NCBI RefSeq assembly: GCF_949628265.1
Contig: NC_088790.1
Location: 13,024,545-13,088,544 of the forward strand
Reading direction: 5' to 3'
DNA: 64,000 bases
DNA from: Cloeon dipterum
Taxonomy: Eukaryota > Arthropoda > Insecta > Ephemeroptera > Baetidae
Of the stretch, positions 25,689 through 36,700 are shown piece by piece. The notes below the pieces were generated by a model. That model was not told the origin of the DNA, made no database searches, and worked only from the letters and a program-made list of their open reading frames with translations. Numbering within the stretch: position 1 is the first letter of the stretch; each line of letters opens with the position of its first letter. Position numbers and translations under genes: made by a program.

Positions 25689-26426
25689 ATGAAAGGTTTG
25701 AGATATCAATTCTTTGCTACAAGATTTGGCCTAGTTCGATCTAATTTCTTTCAATTCAATTGATCAAATTGCTTCATTATGTCTGCAAATAGGTATTTTT
25801 AAACTTAAATTTGTTAAGAAACTTGCAGATTTGAATGCGTAGTTACGCACGGATTAAGTTTTCATTAAAAATTTAAAAAGCTGAAGTTTAGAAAATTATG
25901 TGACTGTATAATTACATTGATCTTTTCACTGGATTACTCATTGATTGATAACATTATACAACAAATTTTATTGATTTTTGTATAGTGAAAAAGTTAATTG
26001 AAAGAAATTTGCTGTTCACAGCCTTTAGGCTCGCAGCAGTGGCCTTGCTCTGCGTCGCTATTGTTAGCATCAACGCTGAAAAGGTTACGGAGGAGATAAG
26101 AGGAGGTGGAGGTAAGATATATTAAAAGAGGATCAAATTTTGAGCTAAAGAATGGTCATTCCTTGGCCAACCTCACTAAAAATTTAACTGAAAATCCCTT
26201 AATCTATGAAGCAACAAACAAAAATTATTTTTGAATAATCAAAATATCATTGCTTTCAAGGAGGAGGTGGTGGCGGCGGTGGCGGCGGTGGTAAGTTACT
26301 TTGTCATTGAGCGAACTTAGATATTTAAAGATACATATTTATAGGTGGTGGCGGTGGAGGTGGTCAGTCACGATGAAACATTTTTATACCTTGGTTATTT
26401 AAAAAAAATATATATATATATTTACA

Positions 26427-26464
<38 letters not shown>

Positions 26465-26994
26465 AGGAGGAGGAGGAGGAGGAGGTGGTGGTGGAGGAGG
26501 AGGTGGCGGTGGAGGCAGAGGTGATTTTGTCCATTTCGTTTTCAGATAATTATAGTAGTAAAAATAGATACGACGATAAAATACTTAACAATTTAATCTA
26601 AATTAATCACAATTAAAAAAATAAGTCAAGTGCGAAAATAATGAACATAAGTACAAATGAATGAATTTAACTTATCGTTTCGATATTATTCCCAGCCGAC
26701 TCCCAAGTCAACCCCCTTTGTGACCCGATCTGCGAGCCCACACCACCACCTTGCCCCCCAAAGCTCTGCCCTGACTGTGTGAACTGCGCATGCACCCCCC
26801 ACGACTGCGACCGTGCTAGGCTTCTGTACTACCCCGGAGACTGCACCAAATTCTGCATGTGCGACCACTTAGGCGCCAAGGAGTTTGACTGTCCGGCTGG
26901 TCTGCATTTCAACGCAGCACTCGAGGTCTGCGACTGGCCACACTCGGCCAATTGCTGCATTCCCAACACCTACATTGGCACCTGCACAATGTAA
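25689..26994 (+). CDS. Secreted poly-Gly CBM14 chitin-binding protein
   Basis: Exons 25689-25695, 26022-26111, 26261-26290, 26345-26362, 26428-26520 and 26696-26994 give 178 residues. The layout is signal peptide (MKAFRLAAVALLCVAIVS), a short acidic EKVTEEI segment, about 50 Gly from four exons interrupted near the end by one Arg, a Pro-rich linker (DPICEPTPPPCPPK), then CBM14. The domain reads CPDCVNCAC, YPGDCTKFCMC, GLHFNAALEVCDWP and GTC. Exon 4 encodes only six Gly and uses a gtcagt donor, so it could be skipped without a frame change. All internal introns are phase 1. The domain is almost identical to that of the next gene (28227), so the two are a recent tandem pair. The protein is likely chitin-anchored and extracellular. 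The poly(A) signal is at 27038. Confidence 0.88.
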
Positions 26995-27037
26995 TATAGT
27001 CTACTGTCACTGCCCATATGTTGATGTCGGATCTACA

Positions 27038-27043
27038 AATAAA
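27038..27043 (+). terminator. Poly(A) signal
   Basis: AATAAA lies 44 bases after the stop codon. Confidence 0.6.
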
Positions 27044-28077
27044 GTTATGTAGAACTTCATGTCATTTCTAACGAAAAGTTTTATTAAATAAAATTGAACA
27101 AAAATGAATACGATGAAATTTGATTCTAAAGGAAGATATGGGAAAAGGAAAAAAAATGATTTGCATGATTGCCACGTGGCGAGTATGATTTCTCTTTCAA
27201 CAAATGAATCGAAAAAAATACAAAAAGAGTAGAAATGACGCAACTAATGCATGAAAAACCACGTCAGAATAATACACATATTGCACGCACATAACCAATA
27301 ATAAATGCACCCAGTTTAGCTGAATTGTTGTCTTACAGTTAGACAGTGTTTTTTTTTTTAATTTGAAGCAACAAAATTCTATAATACTACCATTTTACCA
27401 TTCCATTTTTCGTAACAAAAATAAAGATTTTGAGACATTTTAAGTCAGTTTCTTTTCCTTTTCTATATGTTTGTGTCAAATGAGAACGCAAAATCGAGTT
27501 GAAAATTAAATCATCATGCATTTGACCTTGGATTGGAAGCTGATCTCAATCAGTCATCATTGCACGGCATATATCAATTGAATTCGGCTGTCTAAACGAC
27601 TGAGATATCACCTCTGGGATACAAAAACGATGACTGAAATGATAGACTTTTCTTAATTCAGTTTGATGGACCTAAGATAATGGGATGACACACATCTCCT
27701 GGAAGCCATTGATTTTGAGAAATTTATCGACTATTTTTTGCCATTTCAAGTCTGCTTAAATGTTTTTCTTTCCAGTTTATGGAGATGAAATACTAAACAG
27801 TTTCAAGGACGCTTGTCATTTCGAGATTTGAATGATCTGACAAAGAGAGTTCTAGTAGGGGTGATTATTACTTGCGATAATTTTGCACCTCAAATCAATC
27901 GGAGCGAGTGACACATATGCAAAAAACTCCTTAATTGTTGACATTGAATGAGTAGCTATTAATCTTTGGAACCCATCTCAACCTTAATACGGGTATTCAA
28001 TCTCAAAAGAATATGTCAATCATTACGATAATTTAAATTTTATCTAGTTGGATTGGCAATACAAATAATAATTCGGA
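27044..28077. other. Intergenic; part of the tandem duplication unit
   Basis: No gene is seen. The stretch around 27510-27560 (CATTTGACCTTGGATTGGA, then GATCTCAATC) is similar to 30175-30210, downstream of the next gene. This shows that non-coding DNA was duplicated along with the genes. Confidence 0.5.
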
Positions 28078-28143
28078 CAGCCAATAACAATCAATTGAAT
28101 TGGTTTTACACAGATTGAGATAAGAGTAATTTGGTATATAAAA
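28078..28143 (+). promoter_or_regulatory. Shared promoter block with GATA site and TATA box
   Basis: AGCCAATAACAATCAATTGA begins the block, with AGATAAG at 28118-28124 and TATATAAAA at 28135-28143. The TATA box ends 83 bases before the ATG. Confidence 0.72.
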
Positions 28144-28226
28144 GAGGCGAAAAAGGACAAGTGCACTCATAGGTTTTTTGTTGGTGGATATTGTCAGACC
28201 AACTTGCGCATAGGACGTCTTTCAAA

Positions 28227-30008
28227 ATGAAAGGTATTTGTGCTCGTTTCTTTCCAACTAGCAGTTTTATCTGCGTACTATTGTTTCATTTTACAGATTT
28301 TGAGTTGCATTGAAATTATTGATAATTTGCTTCAGGTCGTTGGCATCAAATGTCTCACAATTTTAAAATGGGAATTGTGATTTAGCTTTGAAAGGGGTCT
28401 GAAGCAGTTATGCTTTTCACAAGCAACAAAAATTTTGCTTCTCACAAAATACTCTAAATTTTTAAAGATATAATGCATTAATTAAACTTATCGATTTTTC
28501 GTTATATGAGCTTGCTAAATGAAAGAAATTTGACCATTTGCAGCCTTCAGGCTCGCGGCAGTGGCCTTGCTCTGCGTCGCAATCGTCAGCATCAATGCGG
28601 AAAAGGTGACAGAGGAAATTAAAGGAGGCGGAGGTAAGGAATCATTATATATGGATTGTCCCTTTTCCAATGAGTAAATTAAAAATTTTCTCCGTGCATC
28701 TTTCTTCTACCCAAATTTGTAGCTACGATATAATTTCTGATTAGCTTTTGCAGTCTCTTTAATTAGATTCTTTATCAAAATTCGATTGAAAGATTTCAAT
28801 CAGTTCCACTGCTATATCAATTTTAATTATTCATCTAGAATTTATTTTTGAACGGGATTATTTCACGTCAATTTTGAACTCCAGGAGGAGGCGGCGGCGG
28901 TGGTGGTGGCGGAGGAGGAGGAGGAGGAGGTGGTGGTGGAGGAGGTGGAGGCGGCGGCGGAGGTACGATATTTTGAAAAATTAGCAGTTTCAAATATCAA
29001 AGTAAAATTTTGAGCTTTAACTCTTTAAAAATTAGTCAGAGAAAACGTCAAAAATAAACGGTAAAACTAAGATTTAAGGCAGTTTGAGTAAACCGAAATA
29101 TCGTTCACTGTTGCCAAAAGTGGTGACAAAAATTAAATTTAATCTGATATTAGTTTGTCGTTGAAGTCAAGGGGCATAAACTTTATTACGAACTATTCAA
29201 GGACAGAAAAAGGATAAAGAAGAAAATTGGCAAACACCACATCCCTCTCAAGTGGAAAAATAGAAGGTTATAATCTATAGTTATCATTGATTTTAAGGAG
29301 GCGGAGGCGGAGGCGGAGGTGGAGGTGGAGGCGGAGGTGGAGGTGGAGGTGGAGGCGGCGGCGGCGGTGGCGGTGGTGGTAAGATCTTCCTAAGTTTGCA
29401 TACCTTTTGCTCTTTACTCATTTCACTATCAAATTTACAGGTGGCGGCGGAGGCGGAGGCGGAGGCGGTGGTGGCGGCGGCGGCGGTGGCGGTGGCGGTG
29501 GCGGTGGAGGCGGCGGAGGAGGTGGCGGTGGAGGTGGAGGCGGAGGTAATTTTGTTAATTCCTTATATCCAACTTAATATCAAAGTGCTAATTTTGCGCA
29601 TCAAATATCATTTGGGTGAAAAAATGGCCCACTACGAGTCCAAAATTTCTGGAAATCGAATGAGTTGAGCTTATGAGACCAATTTGATCCACAGTCGATC
29701 CCCCGCCCCCGGTCGATCCAACCTGCGAACCCACTCCCCCACCATGCACCCCAACTCCCCCACCTTGCCCCCCGAAACTCTGCCCTGACTGCGTGAACTG
29801 CGCGTGCACCCCCAACGACTGCAACCATGCCGTGCTCCTGCCTTACCCCGGCGACTGCACCAAATTCTGCATGTGCGACCACTTGGGCGCTAAGGAGTTT
29901 GACTGCCCTGCTGGTCTGCATTTCAACGCAGCAATTCAGGTCTGCGACTGGCCGCACTCGGCCAATTGCTGCATTCCTAACACCTATGTTGGCACCTGTA
30001 CTCCTTGA
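28227..30008 (+). CDS. Secreted poly-Gly CBM14 chitin-binding protein (about 91 consecutive Gly)
   Basis: Exons 28227-28233, 28544-28633, 28885-28962, 29298-29378, 29441-29545 and 29695-30008 give 224 residues. After the signal peptide (MKAFRLAAVALLCVAIVS) and EKVTEEIK, exons 2-5 encode an unbroken run of about 91 Gly using mixed GGA, GGC and GGT codons. A Pro/Val/Asp linker (VDPPPPVDPTCEPTPPPC) leads to the CBM14 domain with CPDCVNCAC, YPGDCTKFCMC, GLHFNAAIQVCDWP and GTC. Internal introns are all phase 1. Its closest relative is the gene just upstream (25689). The mixed codons argue that poly-Gly is kept at the protein level and is not simply a slipped triplet repeat. It is likely an extracellular structural protein that binds chitin at one end. 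Poly(A) signals are at 30033 and 30057. Confidence 0.9.
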
Positions 30009-30032
30009 GATGTATTCTTAATTGCCCCTTTA

Positions 30033-30062
30033 AATAAATGCGGCATGTATCTATCAAATAAA
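30033..30062 (+). terminator. Two poly(A) signals
   Basis: AATAAA occurs at 30033-30038 and again at 30057-30062, 25 and 49 bases after the stop codon. Confidence 0.6.
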
Positions 30063-30328
30063 CTTAAATATTTATTATATAAAAATATATTTGAGAGTAT
30101 ACTTATGGTTCATAATTCAAGATGTTCTTATCTTCACGTGGGAGTCCACAAAAACAGTTGATAATTAGATGTACTACATTTGACTTTGGACATAGAGATG
30201 ATCTCAATCGTGAGGAAAAACGCTAAATATCCATCGGTAACATCCATAGCTGGCACTCTCAACTAAAATAAATTGAAATTTGATTGAAATTATTGCTCGT
30301 GGACCCAGCATGGAAATCCCAACTTAAA

Positions 30329-30504
30329 ATGAATGGTAAGTTGTTTTTGTTATACATTACTTAACGAGGACCATTATATTTACAAATTTTAAACGATAAA
30401 TCCATAGTGTTTAACTAATAAACCAATATTTTTACAGCCCTAATTTGAACAGCTGTTGCCATTGGCAAGATCAAATCTGAGAGACGGTGATGGAGGTTAT
30501 GGAG
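30329..30504 (+). pseudogene. Relic of a cluster gene: start exon plus broken signal-peptide exon
   Basis: ATGAATG followed by gtaagt at 30329-30335 matches the 7-nt start exon of the gene at 33713. The next exon-like piece, 30438-30504, has a good acceptor (tttttacag) and donor (gtagga) and aligns with the signal-peptide exon (CCCTAATTTGAACAGCTGTT against CCCTCAGGCTCGCAGCAGTG). It contains an in-frame TGA at the third full codon and is one base out of phase. No Gly or CBM14 exons follow before 31400. Confidence 0.6.
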
Positions 30505-31448
30505 GTAGGAATAATTTAGTTCAATAAATTTACTAGATTTAACAAAATTTTGGAATAAGTTCAATCGTGGCTTGCGTCTACTAAATGAAATTCTATATTG
30601 AGAACAAGAACAAATTCATTACAAAACATTGTTTCAAGGTCCTCTGACAGTTGCAGTTTATTACGACTCAATAGAAGTCATTTGAAATTGGAATAACACA
30701 TCAGTCGGCTGTTATCGAGGCTGCTTAATTTGTGAATAAATATGTGCTCCATGGCGAATCTTCTGGATTTGTATCCACGCCATAGACTTATTGCACATCT
30801 TGCCATTCACTATGATCCATTTTTCTACACATCCAACATATAAATGAGAGTTTATGAAGCTTTTCTTCTTTCATTAACCTCTTAAAATAATTCTACCTAG
30901 CGATAAACTAGATTAATTTTGGTGAACTGATTACGCCAAGGATCTTTGACAATTGCTGCTTAAGCCTTGCGACTGCATGCATTTTCTGGCCTGTAAAATC
31001 TCCCCCCTCTCACTCATCAAACGATTTTGCAATCAATATGACACTGATATTATTTACCATTATCATTAATGAAATTATTAATAAACCAACTTTTTACACC
31101 ATTTCACTGGAAAGCGGCCACTATCGTGAGTAGTTTATTTGAAGTCAAGTGACTTAATGGCCAATTCCTGAATATGCAATTGACGCAAGCGCAGCGCTAA
31201 ACAAGATGTCTCAATTAAAATTAATCATTAATCAATTACGAGCAAGCAGTAACATTTGAGATTTTAGCAATCTGAGAGGAGGGGATCATTTTAATTTCAA
31301 CATTTTGGTTTATTGAATTGATTGAGGGCAAGTGACGTATGCAAAAAACAGACCATGCACCGTGCATATTAAGTGTGTTGTTAAGCTTTGGATCACATGA
31401 TAATTGGAATTTTATCTCGCTTGATTAGCATTATTAGTGGCATATTGG
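30505..31448. other. Intergenic after the relic
   Basis: No exon is visible. This is where the rest of the relic gene would be expected, but no Gly exon or CBM14 piece is left. Confidence 0.5.
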
Positions 31449-31515
31449 ACAGCCAATAACAATCAATTGAATAGGTTGTACATAGATGGAGATAAGAGTA
31501 GGGAGGCATATAAAA
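31449..31515 (+). promoter_or_regulatory. Shared promoter block with GATA site and TATA box
   Basis: ACAGCCAATAACAATCAATT is followed by AGATAAG at 31490-31496 and TATAAAA at 31509-31515. The TATA box ends 80 bases before the ATG. Confidence 0.72.
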
Positions 31516-31595
31516 GACGTGAGAAATCGGGTTCATCCAATAGGTTATTTGTTGGTGGATATTCTCAGACCAACCAGAATAGGACACATTTGGAA

Positions 31596-33273
31596 ATGAA
31601 AGGTATGCATGCTTCTTCGTTTTCCCTCCAGCAATATTCTCCATTACGCTATTTCACGATTTTTTTTAAATTGGTGTTCTAGAATGGAATAATTTACTGC
31701 TGTTTTTTCAAATTTAATTCATAGCTAAATTAATTTTATTTTTCAATTTAAGTTATCTGTTAGCCATCGAAGGAAAAAAATATCAAAGAAAATGATTTAG
31801 TCTAATGCTGTGTTTATCGATTTTTTGTCCAATAGCTATTATATCTAACAACATGAATTTATGCAGCTTTCAGGCTCGCAGCAGTAGCCTTGCTCTGCGT
31901 CGCTATTGTCAGCATCAATGCTGAAAAGGTGACACAGGAAGGAGGCGGTGGAGGTACGCAAAAATGATCAGTTGCTACTGGTTAGGAAGTTTCTCTTTTT
32001 CCTCTCTTTCTGAAGATTTGACGGACTTTCAGTGATTACTAAATTGTGTATTCACACATGAAAACTAATTTTTTTCTTGAATAAAAACTAAAATACTTTT
32101 TTGCAAGGTATATTTAGTTGTGAAAATTTAAAAAAAAAACTAAATCAATCCTTCAGGAGGAGGCGGTGGAGGTGGAGGAGGCGGCGGAGGAGGTAATCAA
32201 ATGTTTATTTATTATATTTTTTCTATTCAAGCACATAAAGTTACTAAATATAAAACCGAAAAGATTACGCATTTTGAGTTATTTATTTCAAAATTTAAGT
32301 TCGAAACATTGAATGATCCACAATTTTAAAATACGAAACAAAAGACTGATTTTTATTTCCATGAACCTAAGGTCTAGGGAAAAGTATATATCAATGAAAA
32401 GAGGAATATTCAGAGCACATTTAATTTTTTCGTCTAAAATGTCCCATTACTTTAAGGTGGCGGTGGAGGCGGCGGTGGAGGAGGTGGTGGTAAGTTGCAC
32501 CATTACCAGAAAAAAATTATTTTTCTAAAACAAAATACAGGTGGTGGCGGAGGTGGAGGTGGTGGTGGCGGCGGCGGAGGAGGAGGTGGTGGAGGCGGCG
32601 GCGGAGGAGGTGGTGGAGGCGGCGGCGGTGGCGGTGGCGGAGGAGGAGGAGGTGGTGGTGGAGGCGGCGGAGGTGGAGGCGGCGGTGGTGGCGGCGGTGG
32701 TGGTAAGTTCTTCAAATTTTTTTAACCTCACTTTATGCTCATGAGTCATGTGTAAAAAAATTACAGGCGGAGGCGGCGGCGGCGGCGGAGGCGGCGGTGG
32801 AGGTGGCGGTGGTGGAGGTGATTACACTGATTTCTTTATCCCGACTAATGAACAAATAGTGATATCTCTGACGCATTGAATGAATGTCAAAAAAGTTAAC
32901 AAGTCGAAGACCCCATGATATTAAACTGATAAGTCCACTCTCATCCACAGTTGGTCCCCCGGTCGATCCCCCAGTCGACCCTCCGGTCGACCCTGGTACT
33001 GAGGCACCACCATGCGCGACCGACCCTCCTGCACCCCCGAAATACTGCCCGGATTGCGTGAACGCCGCGTGCTCTCCCAACGCGTGCAACCTAGCCGTGC
33101 ACTTGCCCTACCCCGGTGACTGCACCAAATTCTGCCAGTGCGACCACGACGGCGCCAAGGAATTCAACTGCCCGGGTGGCTTGCATTTCAACGCTGTACT
33201 GGAGGTCTGCGACTGGCCTAGTGCGGCCAAGTGCACTGTCGCGAACACCTACGTCGGCACCTGCACAGCTTAA
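31596..33273 (+). CDS. Secreted poly-Gly CBM14 chitin-binding protein (about 98 consecutive Gly)
   Basis: Exons 31596-31602, 31867-31953, 32157-32192, 32457-32489, 32541-32702, 32767-32817 and 32951-33273 give 232 residues. The signal peptide (MKAFRLAAVALLCVAIVS) and EKVTQE are followed by an uninterrupted run of about 98 Gly spread over exons 2-6. The last exon begins with a repeated Val-Asp-Pro-Pro linker (VGPPVDPPVDPPVDPG) and ends with CBM14: CPDCVNAAC, YPGDCTKFCQC, GLHFNAVLEVCDWP and GTC. Every Gly exon starts and ends in phase 1, so inclusion or skipping would only change the length of the run. The long minus-strand frames through the Gly exons are shadows. It is likely an extracellular protein with a poly-Gly arm and a chitin-binding head. 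The poly(A) signal is at 33322. Confidence 0.9.
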
Positions 33274-33321
33274 GATGTATTTTGATAATTGCCACTATAT
33301 AAATGCGGCATTTATCCATCA

Positions 33322-33327
33322 AATAAA
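33322..33327 (+). terminator. Poly(A) signal
   Basis: AATAAA lies 49 bases after the stop codon. Confidence 0.6.
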
Positions 33328-33554
33328 TTGTAATATTTATTAAAATCTAAATTTTATATTTTGGACCCAACATTTCTGATTTTAAGTGAGATATTCTTAT
33401 CTGCACATTTGTGCGTCAAGAGAGACCGCAATATGCGTCGATATTCAGATATTCCGCAAGAGTTTGACTTTATACTTGATACTGATCTCTATTTGAGTGC
33501 CAATAATCTGTCACGTTTGAGAGGTGCTAAATATCAATTGACTTTGGATTGCAC

Positions 33555-33630
33555 CGATAAGCACACTCGGTCGATTCTTGATGCCTATTGGCTAAAATTT
33601 AAATAACACCTAGAGGTGTCAAATATAAAT
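33555..33630 (+). promoter_or_regulatory. Diverged promoter: GATA-type site and TATA-like box
   Basis: CGATAAG at 33555-33561 and TATAAAT at 33624-33630 lie upstream of the ATG at 33713. The CAATCAATTGAATTGG element of the sister promoters is absent apart from a short TATCAATTGA at about 33533. The 5' leader keeps the shared TTGTTGGTGGAT...GTCAGACCAACTTG sequence. Confidence 0.5.
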
Positions 33631-33712
33631 AGACAAAAATCTAGGGAATTCATAGAGTTTTTGTTGGTGGATTTTGTCAGACCAACTTGAGCATCGGAGA
33701 CCGTATCTTAAG

Positions 33713-36700
33713 ATGAATGGTAATAGTTCTTTTCTTATATGTCTTTAAAATTCTCTAGAACCCTAGAAAAATACTGTTTATATATTTCTGAATAATTGAA
33801 ACACACTTATTTATTGATTTGCAGCCCTCAGGCTCGCAGCAGTCGCCTTACTCTGCGTCGCCATCGTCAGTGTCAATGCTGAAAAGGTGACAGTGGAAGG
33901 AGGCGGTGGAGGAGGTAAGAGAATCGACTCTGAATTTTTACTTTTTTAAATCGATATTAAAAGTGTGTAAGTCTATTAAATGTTTTTTTATTTTTCTAAT
34001 TTTTTTTGGGGTATTTAAATAAAACATTTTCAGGTGGAGGAGGTGGTGGCGGCGGCGGAGGAGGAGGTATGATTTTGATTCATTTTTTTATTCTTCCTCT
34101 AGAAGTCACACATTTTAGAAATGCTACACGAGCTCAAGATAAAGGAAATGTCCACCCCATGAATTGTTTTTAGCCCTTAACTAGAGCCAATTCTACCAAA
34201 ATTTTAATGACATATTTCAAAACAGTTGAAAAACTGTATTCAAAAATGTTTCGAGTATTCACCATTATAGCACACATTTAATTATTAATAATGCAGTGTA
34301 TATTATTTTAAATTAAAGTCAAGAAGAGTGCTGCAGATACTCTTTTAATACATTCATTGGACAAAAATATGAAAAGCAATGTCTTGTTCAGACAATTTGA
34401 AAATTAAAAATAAATCTTGCATTAATCTCACCATACATGCGATTAGTTGAAAGCTTTTGGTAAAGCAAGGTGACTACCAATAAGTGATAATATAACGCAA
34501 CCGTGCTCAAAATCTCTTTAAATTTTAGATCAATATAATTCTAACAGTAGTTTCACTTAAACTGAACTTGAATTTAAAGGTGGAGGAGGTGGTGGCGGTG
34601 GAGGAGGAGGTGGTGGCGGCGGTGGAGGTAAGTTTTTGTTTCAAGTTTGTTTCGATTGGAAAATTAGACAGTAAATTAAAACGAACATTTCATTCTAATA
34701 AAATTATTTGCAATGATTATTGATTGAGAGAATATCAAGGTTGAAAAGATTGTAAAATAATAGACTTAAATACTGACTAGTAAAAATATGTTTGAAATGC
34801 AGCTGATTGTTTCCTATATTTTGTGTCTCTTAACAAATTTAACGAATCTCTTAACATAATATTATTTATTGTATATTAGTTTGATGCAATTACAAAAATA
34901 AAAAAGGTAAATACAGAAAATGTATTTTAGGCGGAGGAGGTGGAGGAGGAGGAGCAGGTGCTGGAGGTGGTGGCGGTGGAGGTAAGAGTTTGTGAATTTT
35001 TTTAAAATGAAATGGTGGATTTTAGGTAGTCAGTGACCACACTATCTTCAAGTGATACTTACGCCGTACTATCCAGATACTATAAATATTTTAAATAAAT
35101 CTATGGATTGAAATCCACCACTCTATTATGCTTTCAAACATTTTTTAACAAACTGTTTTTAAAATATGTGTATCTAAGGTGGAGGAGGTGGTGGTGGTGG
35201 AGCAGGAGGTGGAGGTAAGCAAACTCTTTCTGCTGATATTTTGAAATTATTTTGGGCATGCATTTGAGTAATTTTTATAAATTTAAGACAGACAATGTAT
35301 TTATATTTATTGGAAGCCCATAAAAGCAAGTACATTCAATGGTGTCATACTGTTCAGTTTAAATTAAACACGAGCTGTTTTAATTTCTACAATAATTTTC
35401 TGCTTAACTAGATAAACAGCTCGCTATACACCGAGGAAACTGCATTTAATCTCAACTGAAACAATTTAATTATTTTCTAGGATTATACTTCTTCTAAATA
35501 AAAAAAAGAATTAAATTTGAAGGTGGTGGAGGCGGAGGAGGAGGCGGTGGAGGAGGAGGTGGAGGAGGAGGTGGAGGCGGCGGAGGTAAGATTAACAATT
35601 TTTCAAGGCTAGGAAAATTTATTGAAATTTGCATTGGAATGGCAATGACCTTATGCTTTACTTTGAAAGGACAACATATATTGTCCCGTAAATTACGTAA
35701 TTCATCGTAAGCACAAAACAATAAAATATTAATAATTCGCAGGTTTTAAACAAAACTTTAAACTTTAAGTTAGTTAATTTTGCCACGCTTCCTAGCATAA
35801 TTAATCAATTTAGATTTTTTAAGTTTAGTTTTTAATTAATGCATGTACTTAATTTCTAGGAGGAGGAGGAGGAGGAGGAGCAGGAGGGGGTGGTGGAGGT
35901 ATTTAAGCAACAATTTTCAGCATAAAGTTAAATTCAAAATTAAATTTATCTTGATTAGTATTATTTGTCATATAAAAATAATGATAATAATCATGTTCTA
36001 TCTCAATATTGAATCAACTTGCTTCAGTGTAAGAAAAACATTTAAAAAAAACTCCTTTAAATCTTAATGCTTTTAATAAATATATCCTTCTCTGATTACT
36101 GTCGCCAAGTTGTCAATATAGTGAGACTTGCGAAAGCAACACACTTGATCTAATGATATGTTTTCCCTATATAAAAAGCAATTAGCCACTCTGTATGACC
36201 TTGGATTTGTTACGGGTGTCGCGTGCATTGTCCCATAATTATCAGTCTGAAATTTAAACTCTAATATAGAGAGAAAATATTGAAATAATAATTGTTAAAA
36301 CTTCTAGGTGGTGGAGGAGGTGGTGGAGGTAATACTGGAGGTGAGAATGATTTACTTTTAACGAGCTCTGACAAAAATCTGTTTTAATTTTTTCCAAATT
36401 TGACCCTAAGAGATATAAATATACACATTAAATAACTAACACAATTTTAGGTGCAGGCGGAGGAGGTGGTGGAAGTGGAAATGGAGGCGGAGGAGGTGGC
36501 GGGGGTGGCGGAGGTGGGTCTGGAAACGGCGGCGGCGGCGTCGGCGGTGGTGGTGGTGGAGGAAGTGGAAACGGAAGCGGTGGAGGCGGTGGGGGTGGTG
36601 GAGGCGGGTCTGGAAACGGCGGAGGGGGTGGCGGAGGCGGTGGGGGCGGCGGATCTGGAACCGGAAGTGGAGGCGGCGGAGGAGGTGGGGGTGGAGGAAG

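Noticed and set aside
32503-32749. Poly-Pro and Ala/Ser/Thr open frames on the minus strand of Gly exons
   Set aside because: Any GGN repeat is open as CCN on the other strand; the splice sites and phases fit only the plus-strand Gly frame.
33361-33606. An 81-codon frame between two CBM14 genes
   Set aside because: The same DNA is related to non-coding flanks of the neighbouring genes (near 30110-30330) where the frame is not kept, and it has no splice partner or recognisable content.
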